64,000 nt of DNA from Alginatibacterium sediminis (GCF_003610775.1 NZ_RAQO01000009.1:1-64000), one strand, 5' to 3'. Shown: positions 34,087 through 44,019, counted from the first letter of the stretch. The notes: generated by a model from the letters alone, not told the origin. Numbers and translations: made by a program.

Positions 34087-35910
34087 GTGAGTGGTTTGTT
34101 GAAAAGCATTGTGCGGGTTAAGCACATTTCGGTCTTGATTTTTATTTTATTGTTCCAGTTGGTCACGGCCAATCTTGCGTTTGCACTTCCGGCTTTGAAA
34201 ATCGATAATACTACTAATAACCAGCGCTTGGAAGGTCATTTTAAAATATGGCACGATCCTGCCGGTGGCGCTTTATTATCTGATGCTCGGCAAGCTGCAG
34301 CAGATGATCGGTTTAAAACCTTAGAATCAAAAGGCTCCACTGGATCCAAAAGTGGGGCAATATGGTCTCGCTTTCAACTTCACAACACGGGTGATAGTCC
34401 CCAACGCCTGTTTCTAGAATATGTTGATCATCAGTTAGTTTTTCTCGATGGATATCAGAGAAACTATGGTAATTCCGAGTTTAAACTAGTTGCCCACCAA
34501 TCGATGTTAGAACCCTTTTCTGAGCGATTGATTAGTCACCCTCGATTCGTTAGCTTTGTAGAAATTGGTGCTGGTGAAACCCACGAATTCTATTTTCGTT
34601 TTGCTTCCGATCCCAAAGGTTTTGTCTATCCAGATTTACGACTCTGGCAGCCAGACAAGTTCCGTTATGTTCAGAGTATAGAGCAACTTGGAATAGCGTT
34701 GCTGGTTGGTGGTTTATTACTGATTGCCATCATCGCTTTAGTCGGTGGTTTTGCAATAAAGGACCGAATCTATTTTGCCTACTTCTTTTATGCTTTGGCA
34801 AAAGTAATCGTTTGGCCAACAGTGCTGGGTTATACCCACATGTACGTACTGCGAGATAGTTTCCACTGGAGCTATATGTCCTTGTCTGGTGGTATCACTA
34901 TCTTCGCTGGGTTAGTTTTTGCACGAGAATTTCTAGATACAGCAAAGAAAACCCCACGCTTAGACAAATTATTGTGGCTGATGATCTTCAATTCATTATT
35001 ACTCATTGGTGCAGCGCTTATGCGTGATTCTGCCATGGCTACTGGATTGATGACGCTGGCCTTATTGCTTTATCCAATTATCTCGGTGATAGCACTGCGC
35101 CGCTGGGCACAGGGATCGACCAATGGCATGGTCTATTCGTTAGCATGGCTAATTTTGGTGAGTGGTCTGTTCGCGCAAGGCTTGCGAGATTTAGGCTTCG
35201 TTGAGCATAATTTTGTAAGCTATTATTGGCCTATTGTAGCGAGCTATTTGGAAATGATAGCTATTAGTTTGGCAATGGGAGTTCATCTTTACCGCTTGCG
35301 TCAATCAAAAGAGCTAGCAGAAAAAAGCTATCGACATCGCTTGGAAACAACTAAAGAAGAGCTTGAGCGGGTGGTTCTTGAGCGCACTAAAGAATTGCAA
35401 TTGGCTAAACAAACCGCAGAGCTCGAAGCGCGCACCGACTCTTTAACCGGGTTGCGAAACCGGCGCAGTTTTTTTAAAGATGCTCAATCAATGCTGAGTA
35501 GTTGCCAGCGTAATCGTCAATCAATGGCAATCTTGATGTTTGATATCGACCACTTTAAAACGATTAACGATACCCATGGCCATAGCTCCGGTGATGTTGC
35601 ATTGCAAACGTTTGCAGCAAGCATTAGCTCCGAGATAAGAGAGTCGGATATTTTCGCACGTATTGGCGGTGAGGAATTTGTATTGGCGATCCGAGCTGAG
35701 ATAGCTGTAGCTCATCAAAGTGCCGAGCGCTTGCGTAAGGTGACCGAACACATTTATGTTAATGCGGGCGTGGTTCAGTTTAAGTTCACCACCAGTATTG
35801 GGATCGCGATGATTGAGGACGATGATACGATTGAGCAAGTACTCAATCGTGCTGATAAGGCTCTTTATCAAGCAAAACGCCTAGGAAGAAACCGCTCTAT
35901 GGTTGCTTAA
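34087..35910 (+). CDS. Membrane diguanylate cyclase with 7TMR-DISM sensor (GGDEF)
   Basis: Up to 607 residues. A signal-like helix (about 12-33) leads to a periplasmic 7TMR-DISMED2 domain (about 45-185), seven membrane helices (about 200-400), a short coiled coil and a C-terminal GGDEF domain (about 445-605). The active site reads GGEEF, with metal/substrate residues in FDIDHFKTINDTHGHSSGD, so it should make cyclic di-GMP. An inhibitory I-site, RESD, lies five residues before GGEEF. The start is uncertain: GTG at 34087 is only one base after AAAGGA, while an in-frame TTG at 34096 is better spaced (10 nt). Confidence 0.9.
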   Translation: MSGLLKSIVRVKHISVLIFILLFQLVTANLAFALPALKIDNTTNNQRLEGHFKIWHDPAGGALLSDARQAAADDRFKTLESKGSTGSKSGAIWSRFQLHNTGDSPQRLFLEYVDHQLVFLDGYQRNYGNSEFKLVAHQSMLEPFSERLISHPRFVSFVEIGAGETHEFYFRFASDPKGFVYPDLRLWQPDKFRYVQSIEQLGIALLVGGLLLIAIIALVGGFAIKDRIYFAYFFYALAKVIVWPTVLGYTHMYVLRDSFHWSYMSLSGGITIFAGLVFAREFLDTAKKTPRLDKLLWLMIFNSLLLIGAALMRDSAMATGLMTLALLLYPIISVIALRRWAQGSTNGMVYSLAWLILVSGLFAQGLRDLGFVEHNFVSYYWPIVASYLEMIAISLAMGVHLYRLRQSKELAEKSYRHRLETTKEELERVVLERTKELQLAKQTAELEARTDSLTGLRNRRSFFKDAQSMLSSCQRNRQSMAILMFDIDHFKTINDTHGHSSGDVALQTFAASISSEIRESDIFARIGGEEFVLAIRAEIAVAHQSAERLRKVTEHIYVNAGVVQFKFTTSIGIAMIEDDDTIEQVLNRADKALYQAKRLGRNRSMVA

Positions 35911-35998
35911 GCTTAAGTTTTCGAAAAATCCCCACAAAAATAATGTCATTTTCCACAAAGTGCTATAATCGCCAAAAATTGATGGTTGAGAGAGAACA

Positions 35999-36568
35999 AT
36001 GTCGCTAGAAAAAGAACTACTGCAACGTAGTAGCTGTTGTGAGCTTTGTGGAGCGCAAACAGATTTGGCCGCTTTAGAAGTGAGCCATTCACCATACAGT
36101 GGCGCGTCTGCTCACGTGTTAGCCTGTAGTAACTGCCGAAGCCAAATCGAAGGCTCAACTGAGCTTGTTTTGAACCACTGGCGTTGTCTCAACGACAGCA
36201 TGTGGAGTCAAGAAACGGCTGTGCAAGTGATGGCTTGGCGAATGCTAAAGCGGATTAGTAGTGAAACTTGGGCTCAAGATTTACTTGATATGCTCTATCT
36301 AGATGAAGATGCGCAAGCTTGGGCTCAAGCCGCTGTTGCGGATGAAGATGATGATACCGCACCGACTAAAGATTGTAACGGCGCGGTTCTGCAAGCTGGT
36401 GACAACGTAACTTTAATCAAAGATCTTGTGGTTAAAGGCGCTAACTTTACCGCTAAGCGAGGCACCATGGTTCGCGGAATATCCTTAACCAGTAATCCTG
36501 AACATATTGAAGGGCGTGTTAACGGTACTCGGATTGTATTAGTGAGCGCGTTCTTAAAAAAGGCGTAA
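35999..36568 (+). CDS. PhnA/YjdM-type zinc-ribbon protein
   Basis: A 189-residue protein with an N-terminal zinc ribbon (C-x2-C at CCELCGAQ, C-x2-C at LACSNCRSQ) and a C-terminal PhnA domain (NGAVLQAGDNVTLIKDLVVKG, then the KRGTMVRGISL strand). Relatives are named PhnA or YjdM; despite the name a phosphonate-metabolism role is not established. The middle 70 residues are longer than in E. coli YjdM and acidic. It is an isolated gene. Confidence 0.85.
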   Translation: MSLEKELLQRSSCCELCGAQTDLAALEVSHSPYSGASAHVLACSNCRSQIEGSTELVLNHWRCLNDSMWSQETAVQVMAWRMLKRISSETWAQDLLDMLYLDEDAQAWAQAAVADEDDDTAPTKDCNGAVLQAGDNVTLIKDLVVKGANFTAKRGTMVRGISLTSNPEHIEGRVNGTRIVLVSAFLKKA

Positions 36569-36570
36569 AC

Positions 36571-36603
36571 AAAAAAAAAAAGCTGCTGCGCAATACAGCA
36601 GCT
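36571..36603 (-). terminator. Terminator of the acyltransferase pseudogene (minus strand)
   Basis: AGCTGCTG / CAGCAGCT stem with loop CGCAATA, preceded on the plus strand by a run of ten A, which is a T tail when read on the minus strand. It therefore terminates minus-strand transcription from the pseudogene. Confidence 0.85.
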
Positions 36604-36639
36604 GTAAGCCCGCCTAAACCCCATTCCAATACTGCAAAA

Positions 36640-37765
36640 CTAAGTACTACCACCTAACTTAAACCAAGACTTGTGGTAACCATTAATAATCCAGTTCAAT
36701 GGTGTGAACTTGATAAATACCCAGTAAAGTACGCTACACAGAAAGAAGGTAATCAATGGTGCAAGACTCACCTCTAGCACTTGAGAAAACCCCTGCCCAA
36801 TGAGTATCGCACTTACTAATATAATTGGGATGTAGTGCAAGATGTATATAGGGTAGGACATCTCGACAAGTAGACGAATAAGTTTGCTAGGGTGATTAAA
36901 GCTACTTAGGGTTATACCCATAATCAACATCACCCAACTCAAGGTGTTCAGATTTTTAATGAGTGAATGGATAATGAGTTCAAGTGGGGCATATGGTTGA
37001 GTTCTAAGGTCACCAAAGACACCTACAGAGCTCAAATAGGCAGCGGGAAACGCAAGGCAAGCGCATACCAACAGTATTACGAGGGTCTTAAAACTTGCTA
37101 GCAAACTAAGTAAGCTTTGATACTGATAGAACACAACACCAAGTAAAAACCAAAGGCTAAAGTTTAGCCGGCAGCCGAGCATGAAATCATTGTAAGCGCT
37201 AGGTGGTGATACAACCCCGCTATCAAGCCAGTCACCTAAGATAAACAAAACCAATACTACGCTTGATGTTGCTGCTATGGTAAAAAGTGTCTACTTAAAT
37301 ATGAATTTGGTTCTAACTAAATTAGGGCGATAAAGAATCGAGAAGCTTAAACTTATTATTAGTAAATAGTACAAAAACCAAGTGTACTCGAGCTTTCCTG
37401 AATAGTGGCCGTCTAGCAAATTGACGAGGCTTGAGAAAATGACTAAGCAAGGGGCCAATCGTATCAAGCGGTCAATGGCGAAATAACGTGAGCCTTTTTT
37501 GTTAACGATGAGCGCCGCAAAAAAACCAGCAAGTAGGAAAAACACTGGCATTCGCCAACAGTGAATCCACTGGATTAGCACATCTAACCAAAGTTCCATC
37601 GCCGGCATATTTGCTTTGGATACTCCAAATTACTAAGTCCATCGGTCATATTAGGTATGTAGTACTAACTAGGTGCGTGAAAAACAAGACCAAGTAACAT
37701 GGCAAACGCCTTAGCGCATCGAGTCCATGATAGCGGGTTTCGTTGAGTGTTGAGTGACTAGACAT
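36640..37765 (-). pseudogene. Broken acyltransferase family 3 membrane protein gene
   Basis: A former acyltransferase-3 gene of about 370 codons with at least four lesions. The ATG at 37765 gives MSSHSTLNETRYHGLDALR, the family N-terminus. One base is then missing, since the next frame continues AFAMLLGLVFHAPS; that frame meets a TAG at about 37669. A second shift near 37620 restores the frame of MPAMELWLDVLIQWIHCWRMP (37608 onwards), which hits another in-frame TAG at 37291-37293. The same frame resumes as TIAATSSVVLVLFILGDWL and runs to the natural C-terminus (MSYPIYILHYIPII) at 36640. Frame changes and stops are both present, so sequencing error alone is unlikely. Such proteins O-acylate surface glycans or glucans. 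Confidence 0.87.
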
Positions 37766-37990
37766 CAATGTCCAAAATCTGTGTAAATCCTATTGAATAA
37801 TCGACTGAAGTTGTTTGCTGTACAAGCTAACTTAGGTCAATTTATTCTCATTTATCATGATGGTCTGACCACGAATAAATGGTGTTCTTTTGGTGCTGAT
37901 TTTAGACTCAGCTAACGTTGTCTTAAATCAGCACTAAGAGAAATGAACAAGACGCGTTAATCTGTAGCAAAGACCATAAAGGCTGTATTT

Positions 37991-38257
37991 ATGAAAAAAT
38001 TTAAACACGAAGCACAACTTCTTAAAAAAGCGTTACTAGTCGGGTTGAGCTATGCAAAACAGCGCGGCTTTGCCTCATTACCACAGGGCACTTCCGAAAA
38101 AGACAAAGTCGCGGTGGTCTATCAACTTCTTAGCCAAGACAAACAAATAACCCCGCTTCCTCAAGACAAAATCAATGGGCCTGAAATGCGTCATAAATTA
38201 GTGTTGTGGCTTTATAATCAACTGCCAGAAGATCACGAACTTCGCCAAGAGGACTAA
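37991..38257 (+). CDS. Small DUF5062-like protein
   Basis: An 88-residue basic, helical protein. The segments AQLLKKALLVGLSYAKQRGFA and MRHKLVLWLYNQLPEDHELR resemble my memory of the DUF5062 family from Vibrio and relatives; function unknown. The ATG follows a short purine stretch. No membrane helix or cysteine. It lies alone after a 225-bp non-coding gap that otherwise holds nothing I recognise. Confidence 0.65.
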   Translation: MKKFKHEAQLLKKALLVGLSYAKQRGFASLPQGTSEKDKVAVVYQLLSQDKQITPLPQDKINGPEMRHKLVLWLYNQLPEDHELRQED

Positions 38258-38311
38258 AGCACACCTAGTGTTGCTTTACAGAATAATGGCATGCAATGGA
38301 CTACAGGCTAG

Positions 38312-38782
38312 ATGCGAATACGTTCTTTTAACGCATCGGACTCACAAGCTCTATGGCAACTCAAGTTCGACACGATTCGAAACGTGAACTGTGCCCACTA
38401 TAATCAGGAGCAACTTAAAGCCTGGGCCCCTGACGACATGGATATGTCGTTTTGGTTTACACGTATTAGCCAAATGGATCCTTTGATTCTTGAGCACCAA
38501 AACACAATCCTTGGCTTTGCCGATCTTCAAGCTGATGGTTATATCGATCATTTCTTTTGTCACAAGGACTATATAGGACAAGGTCATGGCCGTTTACTTA
38601 TGCAAGAAGTACTTTCCCAAGCAAACAAACACAAGATCACAAGGCTGTATTCCCAGGTTAGTATTACTGCTAAACCATTTTTTGAGAATTTTAACTTTCA
38701 ACAAGTTAAAGCTCAGCAAGTGATGGTAAAGGGCGTTACTCTGGATAACTTTCTGATGGAAAGACAAATGGAGTGGCGATAG
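38312..38782 (+). CDS. GNAT family N-acetyltransferase
   Basis: A 156-residue single-domain acetyltransferase. The acetyl-CoA loop is in DHFFCHKDYIGQGHGRLLMQEV (near residues 79-100), followed by the C-terminal GNAT strand FENFNFQQVKAQQV. The N-terminal region RIRSFNASDSQALWQL is typical of the family. The substrate is unknown. It begins 54 bp after the DUF5062-like gene and may share its transcript. Confidence 0.83.
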   Translation: MRIRSFNASDSQALWQLKFDTIRNVNCAHYNQEQLKAWAPDDMDMSFWFTRISQMDPLILEHQNTILGFADLQADGYIDHFFCHKDYIGQGHGRLLMQEVLSQANKHKITRLYSQVSITAKPFFENFNFQQVKAQQVMVKGVTLDNFLMERQMEWR

Positions 38783-38907
38783 ATTCTCCTATAGCTTCGA
38801 GCGTGTGAATTAGCGGATGCTCACGCTTTACCCCAAGCAATTGAAGATGTTCGTGTATCAATAGTAAATCAATGCTAGCGTATGCTTTCACCTTCTGAGG
38901 GAAGCTC

Positions 38908-39441
38908 ATGGACGTTTGGGGATTTAATCAATATACCGTAGCTCAGGTTTTAGGCTTTATAGCGTTTTTCTTTAGTATCGCCGCCTTCGCCACAACCAAA
39001 GATAAGCGTTTTAGAGTGTTTCTAACCGTCGCATGCTTGTTGTTGGCCCTACAGTACGGCTTATTGTTTGCTTATGTTGCCGCAGCTAACTTGGTCATCA
39101 ATGCCTTTCGAGCACTATGGTCGATCAATCATAGCGGACACAAGTGGTTCTGGGCTTTCTTTATTACCCAAAGCATTATCAGTGTAATTGTTTATAAGAG
39201 CCCTATTGATCTATTGCCATGGTTCGCCAGCGCTATTAGTTGCTATGCTTTATTCTTTTTGTCGGGTATTCAATTACGTATCGCAATGCTGCTATGCACC
39301 GTCGTATGGTTGATTAACTCAAGTTTAGTTGGCTCTTATGGAGCGATCTTTAACGATGTCTTTAATATTACCGTTACACTTTCGACGATTTATCGATTAA
39401 AGCTAGCCAAGTCAAACAACGCAGCCAGCTCCAGCCCTTAA
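38908..39441 (+). CDS. YgjV-type inner membrane protein
   Basis: A 177-residue protein with about six short hydrophobic helices, matching the YgjV/Imp family of bacterial inner membrane proteins: the start AQVLGFIAFFFSIAAFATTKDKRFR and the repeated pattern of small helices with LRIAMLLCTVVWLINSSLVGSYGA. The role of the family is unknown. An in-frame AGGGAAGC ribosome site precedes the ATG. Isolated gene. Confidence 0.8.
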   Translation: MDVWGFNQYTVAQVLGFIAFFFSIAAFATTKDKRFRVFLTVACLLLALQYGLLFAYVAAANLVINAFRALWSINHSGHKWFWAFFITQSIISVIVYKSPIDLLPWFASAISCYALFFLSGIQLRIAMLLCTVVWLINSSLVGSYGAIFNDVFNITVTLSTIYRLKLAKSNNAASSSP

Positions 39442-39732
39442 TCTGTCTATTATTCTACCAATCACAGTAATTTATTGATCACTATTGTTTGACTAAAACA
39501 CCAATCTTGTCGTCATATCTCTTGTCATTAGACCGATAATAACCGCGGCTTCTTCCTAAAGCTAAGCGTTTTAGTAGAACAAGTAAAAGACCAAAAATAT
39601 AATGGGATTGGTATCACTTGCATGTCTGCGCCGCCATTTTTGGCATGCAGAAACGAGCCTGCGAATATCAAGACTAGTAAACCTTGCGTAAGTGGCTAGA
39701 ATGAAAAATCCAGCGATTAAAAAGTAAAAGTG

Positions 39733-40338
39733 ATGCGAGACGATATTAAGCATTATCAAGGTCTTATCTTTGATATGGATGGAACACTGATTGATTCTAT
39801 GGGTTTCCACTTGTTAGCGTGGGAGCAAACCGCTAGTGAATATGGTTTCCCCTATGATGCGAAATGGCAACATAGCTTAGGGGGCGTACCAACCAATCGC
39901 ACCGTAGAACTCATCAATCAACGTTTTAATCTAAGCCTAGATGTTGATGCTGTCAGCCTGAGTAAGCGATTGCACTGGGAGGCGATAGCAAGAGCACCGC
40001 AGCTAATTCCAAGTAGCTATGCCCTGTTTGAGCAAGCTTTTGGTAGGCAAAAAATTGCACTTGGAACTGGCTCCAATCGACAGCACGCTATAGAGATGCT
40101 TAATCAAGTGAATCTCTTGGAGAAATTTGACGCTATCGTTACCAGTTGCGATGTTGTCAATGGCAAACCATCGGGAGATACTTTCTTACTTGCGGCCAAA
40201 GGCCTGGGCTTAGAGCCAGCGCAATGCTTGGTATTGGAAGATACAGAGATTGGGTATCAAGCCGCTGTTGCTGCGGGCATGGATTGCCTGATGGTTATCG
40301 ATGGACAGCTAGAGCCGAGCATTCGTAAACTCGATTAA
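39733..40338 (+). CDS. HAD sugar phosphatase, YqaB / beta-phosphoglucomutase type
   Basis: A 201-residue HAD hydrolase. Motif I is DMDGTLIDS with the nucleophile Asp and the general acid Asp two residues on; motif II is GTGSNR; motif III Lys lies in NGKPSGDTF; motif IV is LEDTEIGYQAA. The small helical cap and the overall pattern follow YqaB, which dephosphorylates fructose-1-phosphate, and beta-phosphoglucomutases. Those two activities cannot be separated by eye. The ATG at 39733 is preferred to the GTG at 39730. Confidence 0.85.
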   Translation: MRDDIKHYQGLIFDMDGTLIDSMGFHLLAWEQTASEYGFPYDAKWQHSLGGVPTNRTVELINQRFNLSLDVDAVSLSKRLHWEAIARAPQLIPSSYALFEQAFGRQKIALGTGSNRQHAIEMLNQVNLLEKFDAIVTSCDVVNGKPSGDTFLLAAKGLGLEPAQCLVLEDTEIGYQAAVAAGMDCLMVIDGQLEPSIRKLD

Positions 40339-40425
40339 GCGCTTAATAGGAGCACTGATCACTTCTATTTCAAAAGCATAACTTCGGCTTCAACCGGTTT
40401 TTAGCACATTATAAAAGGATTTATG

Positions 40426-41583
40426 ATGTTAGCAGATTTACGATTCTCACATATAAGTGCAGGCTTCATCGCTGTACTTGTCGGATACTCAAGCTCCGTG
40501 GCCATAGTCTTTCAAGCTGCAGCTGCGAGTGGTGTTGAGGGCGCACTGCTTAATTCTTGGTTGTTGTCATTAGGCTTGGCGATGGGCCTTACTAGCTTGT
40601 GTTTGTCCTTGATGTTAAAGATCCCAGTACTGACGGCGTGGTCAACCCCTGGCGCCGCCTTGCTAGCGCTTAGTTTAGGCGATTTTAGTGTCAACGAAGC
40701 GAGTGGGATTTTTATCTTTGCGGCTGCTTTATCTCTCGTTCTTGGGCTCAGTGGCTTACTCGAGCGCATAATGAAATTGATACCGCCTTCACTATCAAAT
40801 GCGCTGTTAGCAGGAGTGTTGTTGCCCATTGGCCTCGACGTTTTTGTGCATCTTCAAGAACAAACATTACTGGTGGCATTAATGCTAGTTTGTTATGTGC
40901 TGGCAAAACGCTATTCTCCGCGCTATGCCATTGTGTTGGTGCTGCTGTGCGGTTTAGGGCTGACCTGGAGTTTAGACTTATATAGTGCGGTGAGTTTTGA
41001 TTATCAATTACCAAAGTTGATTTGGACTCACCCTGAATTCAATATTGCCGGGATGATTGGTGTTGGGATCCCATTATTTCTAGTGACCTTAAGCTCGCAA
41101 AATATAACGGGACTAGCCGTGATGCGGGCCAAAGGCTACAAGCCACCTACGTCAGTATTGCTCAATGTAAGCAGCGCTATGAATTTATTGCTAGCCCCTT
41201 TTGGTTGTTTTTCTATTGGACTTGCTGCGATCACTGCGGCTATTTGTATGACGGAGGATGCTGACGAGAATCCAGGCACCCGCTATTTAGCCAGCGCATG
41301 CGCTGGAGTTTTTTACCTGCTCAGTGCGTTTGCAGGTTTAGCCATTATACTCCTCTTTACGGCAAGTCCGCCGGCTTTGGTTGCGGCGTTGGCAGGTATA
41401 GCCTTATTTGCAACCATTGGAAATAGTATGCAAGCAGCTTTCGAGTCGTCCAGCGACCGCGAAGCTGCGCTAGTTACTTTCTTGGTCACTGCATCAAGCT
41501 TCTCTTTTATGGGGCTTAGCGCGCCATTTTGGGGCTTGTCACTTGGTCTTTTGTTGAGAGCACTTCGACCGAACAAACGATAA
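40426..41583 (+). CDS. BenE family transporter
   Basis: A 385-residue membrane protein with about eleven or twelve helices of the BenE/YdcO benzoate-proton symporter family. Family markers include SVAIVFQAAAASG, PVLTAWSTPGAAL and the later SQNITGLAVMRAKGY. No benzoate-degradation genes are near, so the substrate may be another compound. ATG at 40426 lies six bases after AAGGA; the adjacent ATG at 40423 is too close. Its stop codon abuts the stop of the convergent nucleotidase gene. Confidence 0.85.
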   Translation: MLADLRFSHISAGFIAVLVGYSSSVAIVFQAAAASGVEGALLNSWLLSLGLAMGLTSLCLSLMLKIPVLTAWSTPGAALLALSLGDFSVNEASGIFIFAAALSLVLGLSGLLERIMKLIPPSLSNALLAGVLLPIGLDVFVHLQEQTLLVALMLVCYVLAKRYSPRYAIVLVLLCGLGLTWSLDLYSAVSFDYQLPKLIWTHPEFNIAGMIGVGIPLFLVTLSSQNITGLAVMRAKGYKPPTSVLLNVSSAMNLLLAPFGCFSIGLAAITAAICMTEDADENPGTRYLASACAGVFYLLSAFAGLAIILLFTASPPALVAALAGIALFATIGNSMQAAFESSSDREAALVTFLVTASSFSFMGLSAPFWGLSLGLLLRALRPNKR

Positions 41584-43383
41584 TTAAAGAAAGCTTACGC
41601 GACCATCGAGTTTAGCACCGCTTTCGTGGTCGATTCGTTTATTAGCCAGGCCTTTGATAAAATCGATAAGTTCAGAGCGATAAAGCAAACCTGTTTCTAT
41701 GCCATGTTCACGAGCGATCGCAGCTAAATTGAAAGGGTTTATCGCTAACTCGTCAATAACACTTTCGCCACTCCAAAACCCTTTGCCATAGGCTAGAAAA
41801 CTAGTGATTGCGACTTTATAGGTCCGAGTTTGATCAAGTGGCTCCCCCTTGAACTGAGCATCAACGAATGTATGAGATTGGGACTGCTTTGTCGATTTTA
41901 AGCGATAGCGAAGTTGAGCCGAAAAATGTAAAAATCCACGTTCTAGAAGCTGATTTGGGTCGTATCTACCGCCATAGTCAATGAACTCATTTGGATGAAA
42001 TAAGCGCTGAGCGTTGCTTTGTAGCAGGTGCTGTAGCTGTTTGCCACTGATACTGATGACAATGATTTGGTCCGCATAAGGCATCATTGAATAAATATCA
42101 GCGTAGCGCAGATCCTGATGCAGTGTGAAACCGCTGATAGCACTGGCATTAAAGATTGCAATATCTACCGGCCCTTGGGCAAAGTGTTGGCTTTGAGCGA
42201 CGATTGCGTCGTTCATAAAGTTCGCGAGACTACATTCAGAGGAGTACCGGGTTTTCGCAATCGACGCAATACTTAAGGCTGAATCCGTAGGCGCTTGCGC
42301 AATCGCAAGCGCTAGCTTGTGCTCTAAACGTTGCTCTAAAGGCGAAAGGTAGGTTTTACGAAATCGTTGTGCCGCTGCACTTAAGCTCGGCATTCCCTTT
42401 AGTTGCGTAATTGAGGTTAGGCAAGCACTCTTGGTGTAGGCCGAGTCCGCTGTTTTTACTATACGTGCGTGTCCTAGGTACTTCGCAAAAGCGCCAGCTT
42501 GTACCACCATGCAGTTGCCGCGTTGATTAATAGCCTCCAGCTGGTTTTGGTTTAAGCAGCTATGGCTATGCCCACCAACGATAAGGCTGGGTTTATCGCT
42601 TAAGTGATGTAGTTGCTCCATGAGCTCAAGATCCCCAAACTCACTTGGATGTCTCTGATATTGACCAGGAGCGCAGTAACCGAGGTGTGACAGAATAATC
42701 CAACAATCGACAAAGGGATCTAAGTACTTGATATGCTGATTAACGCAATTTTTAGCATCAGCAATAGTTAAGCTTGGGTCGCTTTGAGTATGTAAGTATA
42801 TATCAGTTGCTGGACTTAACCCGAGCAGACCTATTCGCAGTCCGTTCGCTAGTGCAATTGCGACTTGTTGTTGCTGTGCTTTAAAGCGTGAGCCCTTTAA
42901 GTTTGCGCTGAGAACCACAAACTGAGCGTCATTTTTAATACTGCGCTGGGCGGCCTCAGTTTCTTTATCGAGTTCGTGATTTCCAAGTACCGAGGCATCG
43001 AGGCCCGCAGCGCTTAAACAGTGATAGCTGGCACTAATCGCAACATGACCCGGTTCCGGGTCAAGTAATTCGTCAAAAACACTACCGATATGTTCGTCGC
43101 CGGCACTCATGAATAGGTTGATTTGATGTCCACTTTGCTGTTCGCGAACCTGGGCTACATAGGCTGCAATCAGGGCCATATTGTCAGTGCGCTCACCGCC
43201 GCTATGACTCACCAGATTTTGGTGCAGATCGTTGATATGGTATATGTTTAGATCGAAATTGCTAGGGCCAGGCACACGCAGTTCAACTGGAATGTCACCA
43301 CCTTGTTTTGGGATATACAAAGCATCGAAGGCACCTTTAGGATTGCAAGCAATTTGGGTAAAACCAAGGGCCTTGTTTGGCAT
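41584..43383 (-). CDS. UshA-like metallophosphatase / 5'-nucleotidase without signal peptide
   Basis: About 599 residues from the ATG at 43383. The calcineurin-type metallophosphatase domain shows NDLHQNL, GNHELD and GGHSHSCL (metal ligands Asp, His, Asn, His), followed by a C-terminal 5'-nucleotidase domain with NASAISGF and YADIYSMMPYADQ. The fold therefore hydrolyses nucleotides or UDP-sugars. Unlike UshA it has no signal peptide: about 45 residues of soluble sequence precede the catalytic domain, so it may be cytoplasmic. A TTG at 43443 would add 20 residues but has no ribosome site and would overlap the divergent gene. Confidence 0.85.
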   Translation of the reverse strand: MPNKALGFTQIACNPKGAFDALYIPKQGGDIPVELRVPGPSNFDLNIYHINDLHQNLVSHSGGERTDNMALIAAYVAQVREQQSGHQINLFMSAGDEHIGSVFDELLDPEPGHVAISASYHCLSAAGLDASVLGNHELDKETEAAQRSIKNDAQFVVLSANLKGSRFKAQQQQVAIALANGLRIGLLGLSPATDIYLHTQSDPSLTIADAKNCVNQHIKYLDPFVDCWIILSHLGYCAPGQYQRHPSEFGDLELMEQLHHLSDKPSLIVGGHSHSCLNQNQLEAINQRGNCMVVQAGAFAKYLGHARIVKTADSAYTKSACLTSITQLKGMPSLSAAAQRFRKTYLSPLEQRLEHKLALAIAQAPTDSALSIASIAKTRYSSECSLANFMNDAIVAQSQHFAQGPVDIAIFNASAISGFTLHQDLRYADIYSMMPYADQIIVISISGKQLQHLLQSNAQRLFHPNEFIDYGGRYDPNQLLERGFLHFSAQLRYRLKSTKQSQSHTFVDAQFKGEPLDQTRTYKVAITSFLAYGKGFWSGESVIDELAINPFNLAAIAREHGIETGLLYRSELIDFIKGLANKRIDHESGAKLDGRVSFL

Positions 43384-43434
43384 AGTCAATTTCTTCTCAG
43401 TATCAATAACACTTATGCTCAGAGATTGCGTAGT

Positions 43435-44019
43435 ATGTTGCAAGGACTAAATTGTCCAATCCCTAATTTGCGCACAGGATATTTGCTTAATATGCTAAAT
43501 CAAGGCTTAGCTCAACAGCCACAGTTGCTGTTTATACATTATTTGAATCAGCTCGAACATATGCTGTCGCGCATCGAAGCTAGTGATGACAATAATCAGA
43601 GCTTTTTGGGCATAAGCCTGCAGCCGCAAATGTTTGACCTTAGAACCCAGTTACATATATGTGTCAATTTTTCGCTTCGCGCCTGCTGTCCCCTGTGGCA
43701 GCGAATCACACCAAATTTTGAAGCAAAGCAGCCGAGCTATGAGGCATTGTTTCAGGAAATTATTGCAACCCGAGACTATTTAAAAAATTTAGGTGAGTTA
43801 CCTACAGGAGCGTGGGAACAACAACTGAGCGAAAAAGCGGGTTTTGCCGAACTCGATTTACCCGCATTTGAGTTCGTGTATCAATATGCGTTTCCTAACT
43901 TTATGTTTCACTACACTATGGTATATACGATTGCCAAATCGTGCTGTGTTGAGCTAGGTAAAGCCGACTTTGATGGTTATCATCAATACCCGCAAGATTT
44001 CAGCTTCATTGACGAATAA
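43435..44019 (+). CDS. DUF1993 family protein
   Basis: A protein of about 194 residues belonging to the DUF1993 family, a four-helix-bundle group distantly like DinB. The closing part PNFMFHYTMVYTIAKSCCVELGKADFDGY is characteristic, including the histidine in F-H-Y. The family's function is unknown. The frame is open to 43303, but that would overlap the divergent nucleotidase gene; the ATG at 43435 fits the family length. The ribosome site is weak. Confidence 0.8.
   Translation: MLQGLNCPIPNLRTGYLLNMLNQGLAQQPQLLFIHYLNQLEHMLSRIEASDDNNQSFLGISLQPQMFDLRTQLHICVNFSLRACCPLWQRITPNFEAKQPSYEALFQEIIATRDYLKNLGELPTGAWEQQLSEKAGFAELDLPAFEFVYQYAFPNFMFHYTMVYTIAKSCCVELGKADFDGYHQYPQDFSFIDE

Noticed and set aside
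38797-38827. Inverted repeat AGCGTG / CACGCT after the GNAT gene
   Set aside because: Short stem, long loop and no T run.
39571-39810. 79-residue minus-strand open frame
   Set aside because: It overlaps the start of the HAD phosphatase gene on the other strand and has no ribosome site or recognisable pattern.
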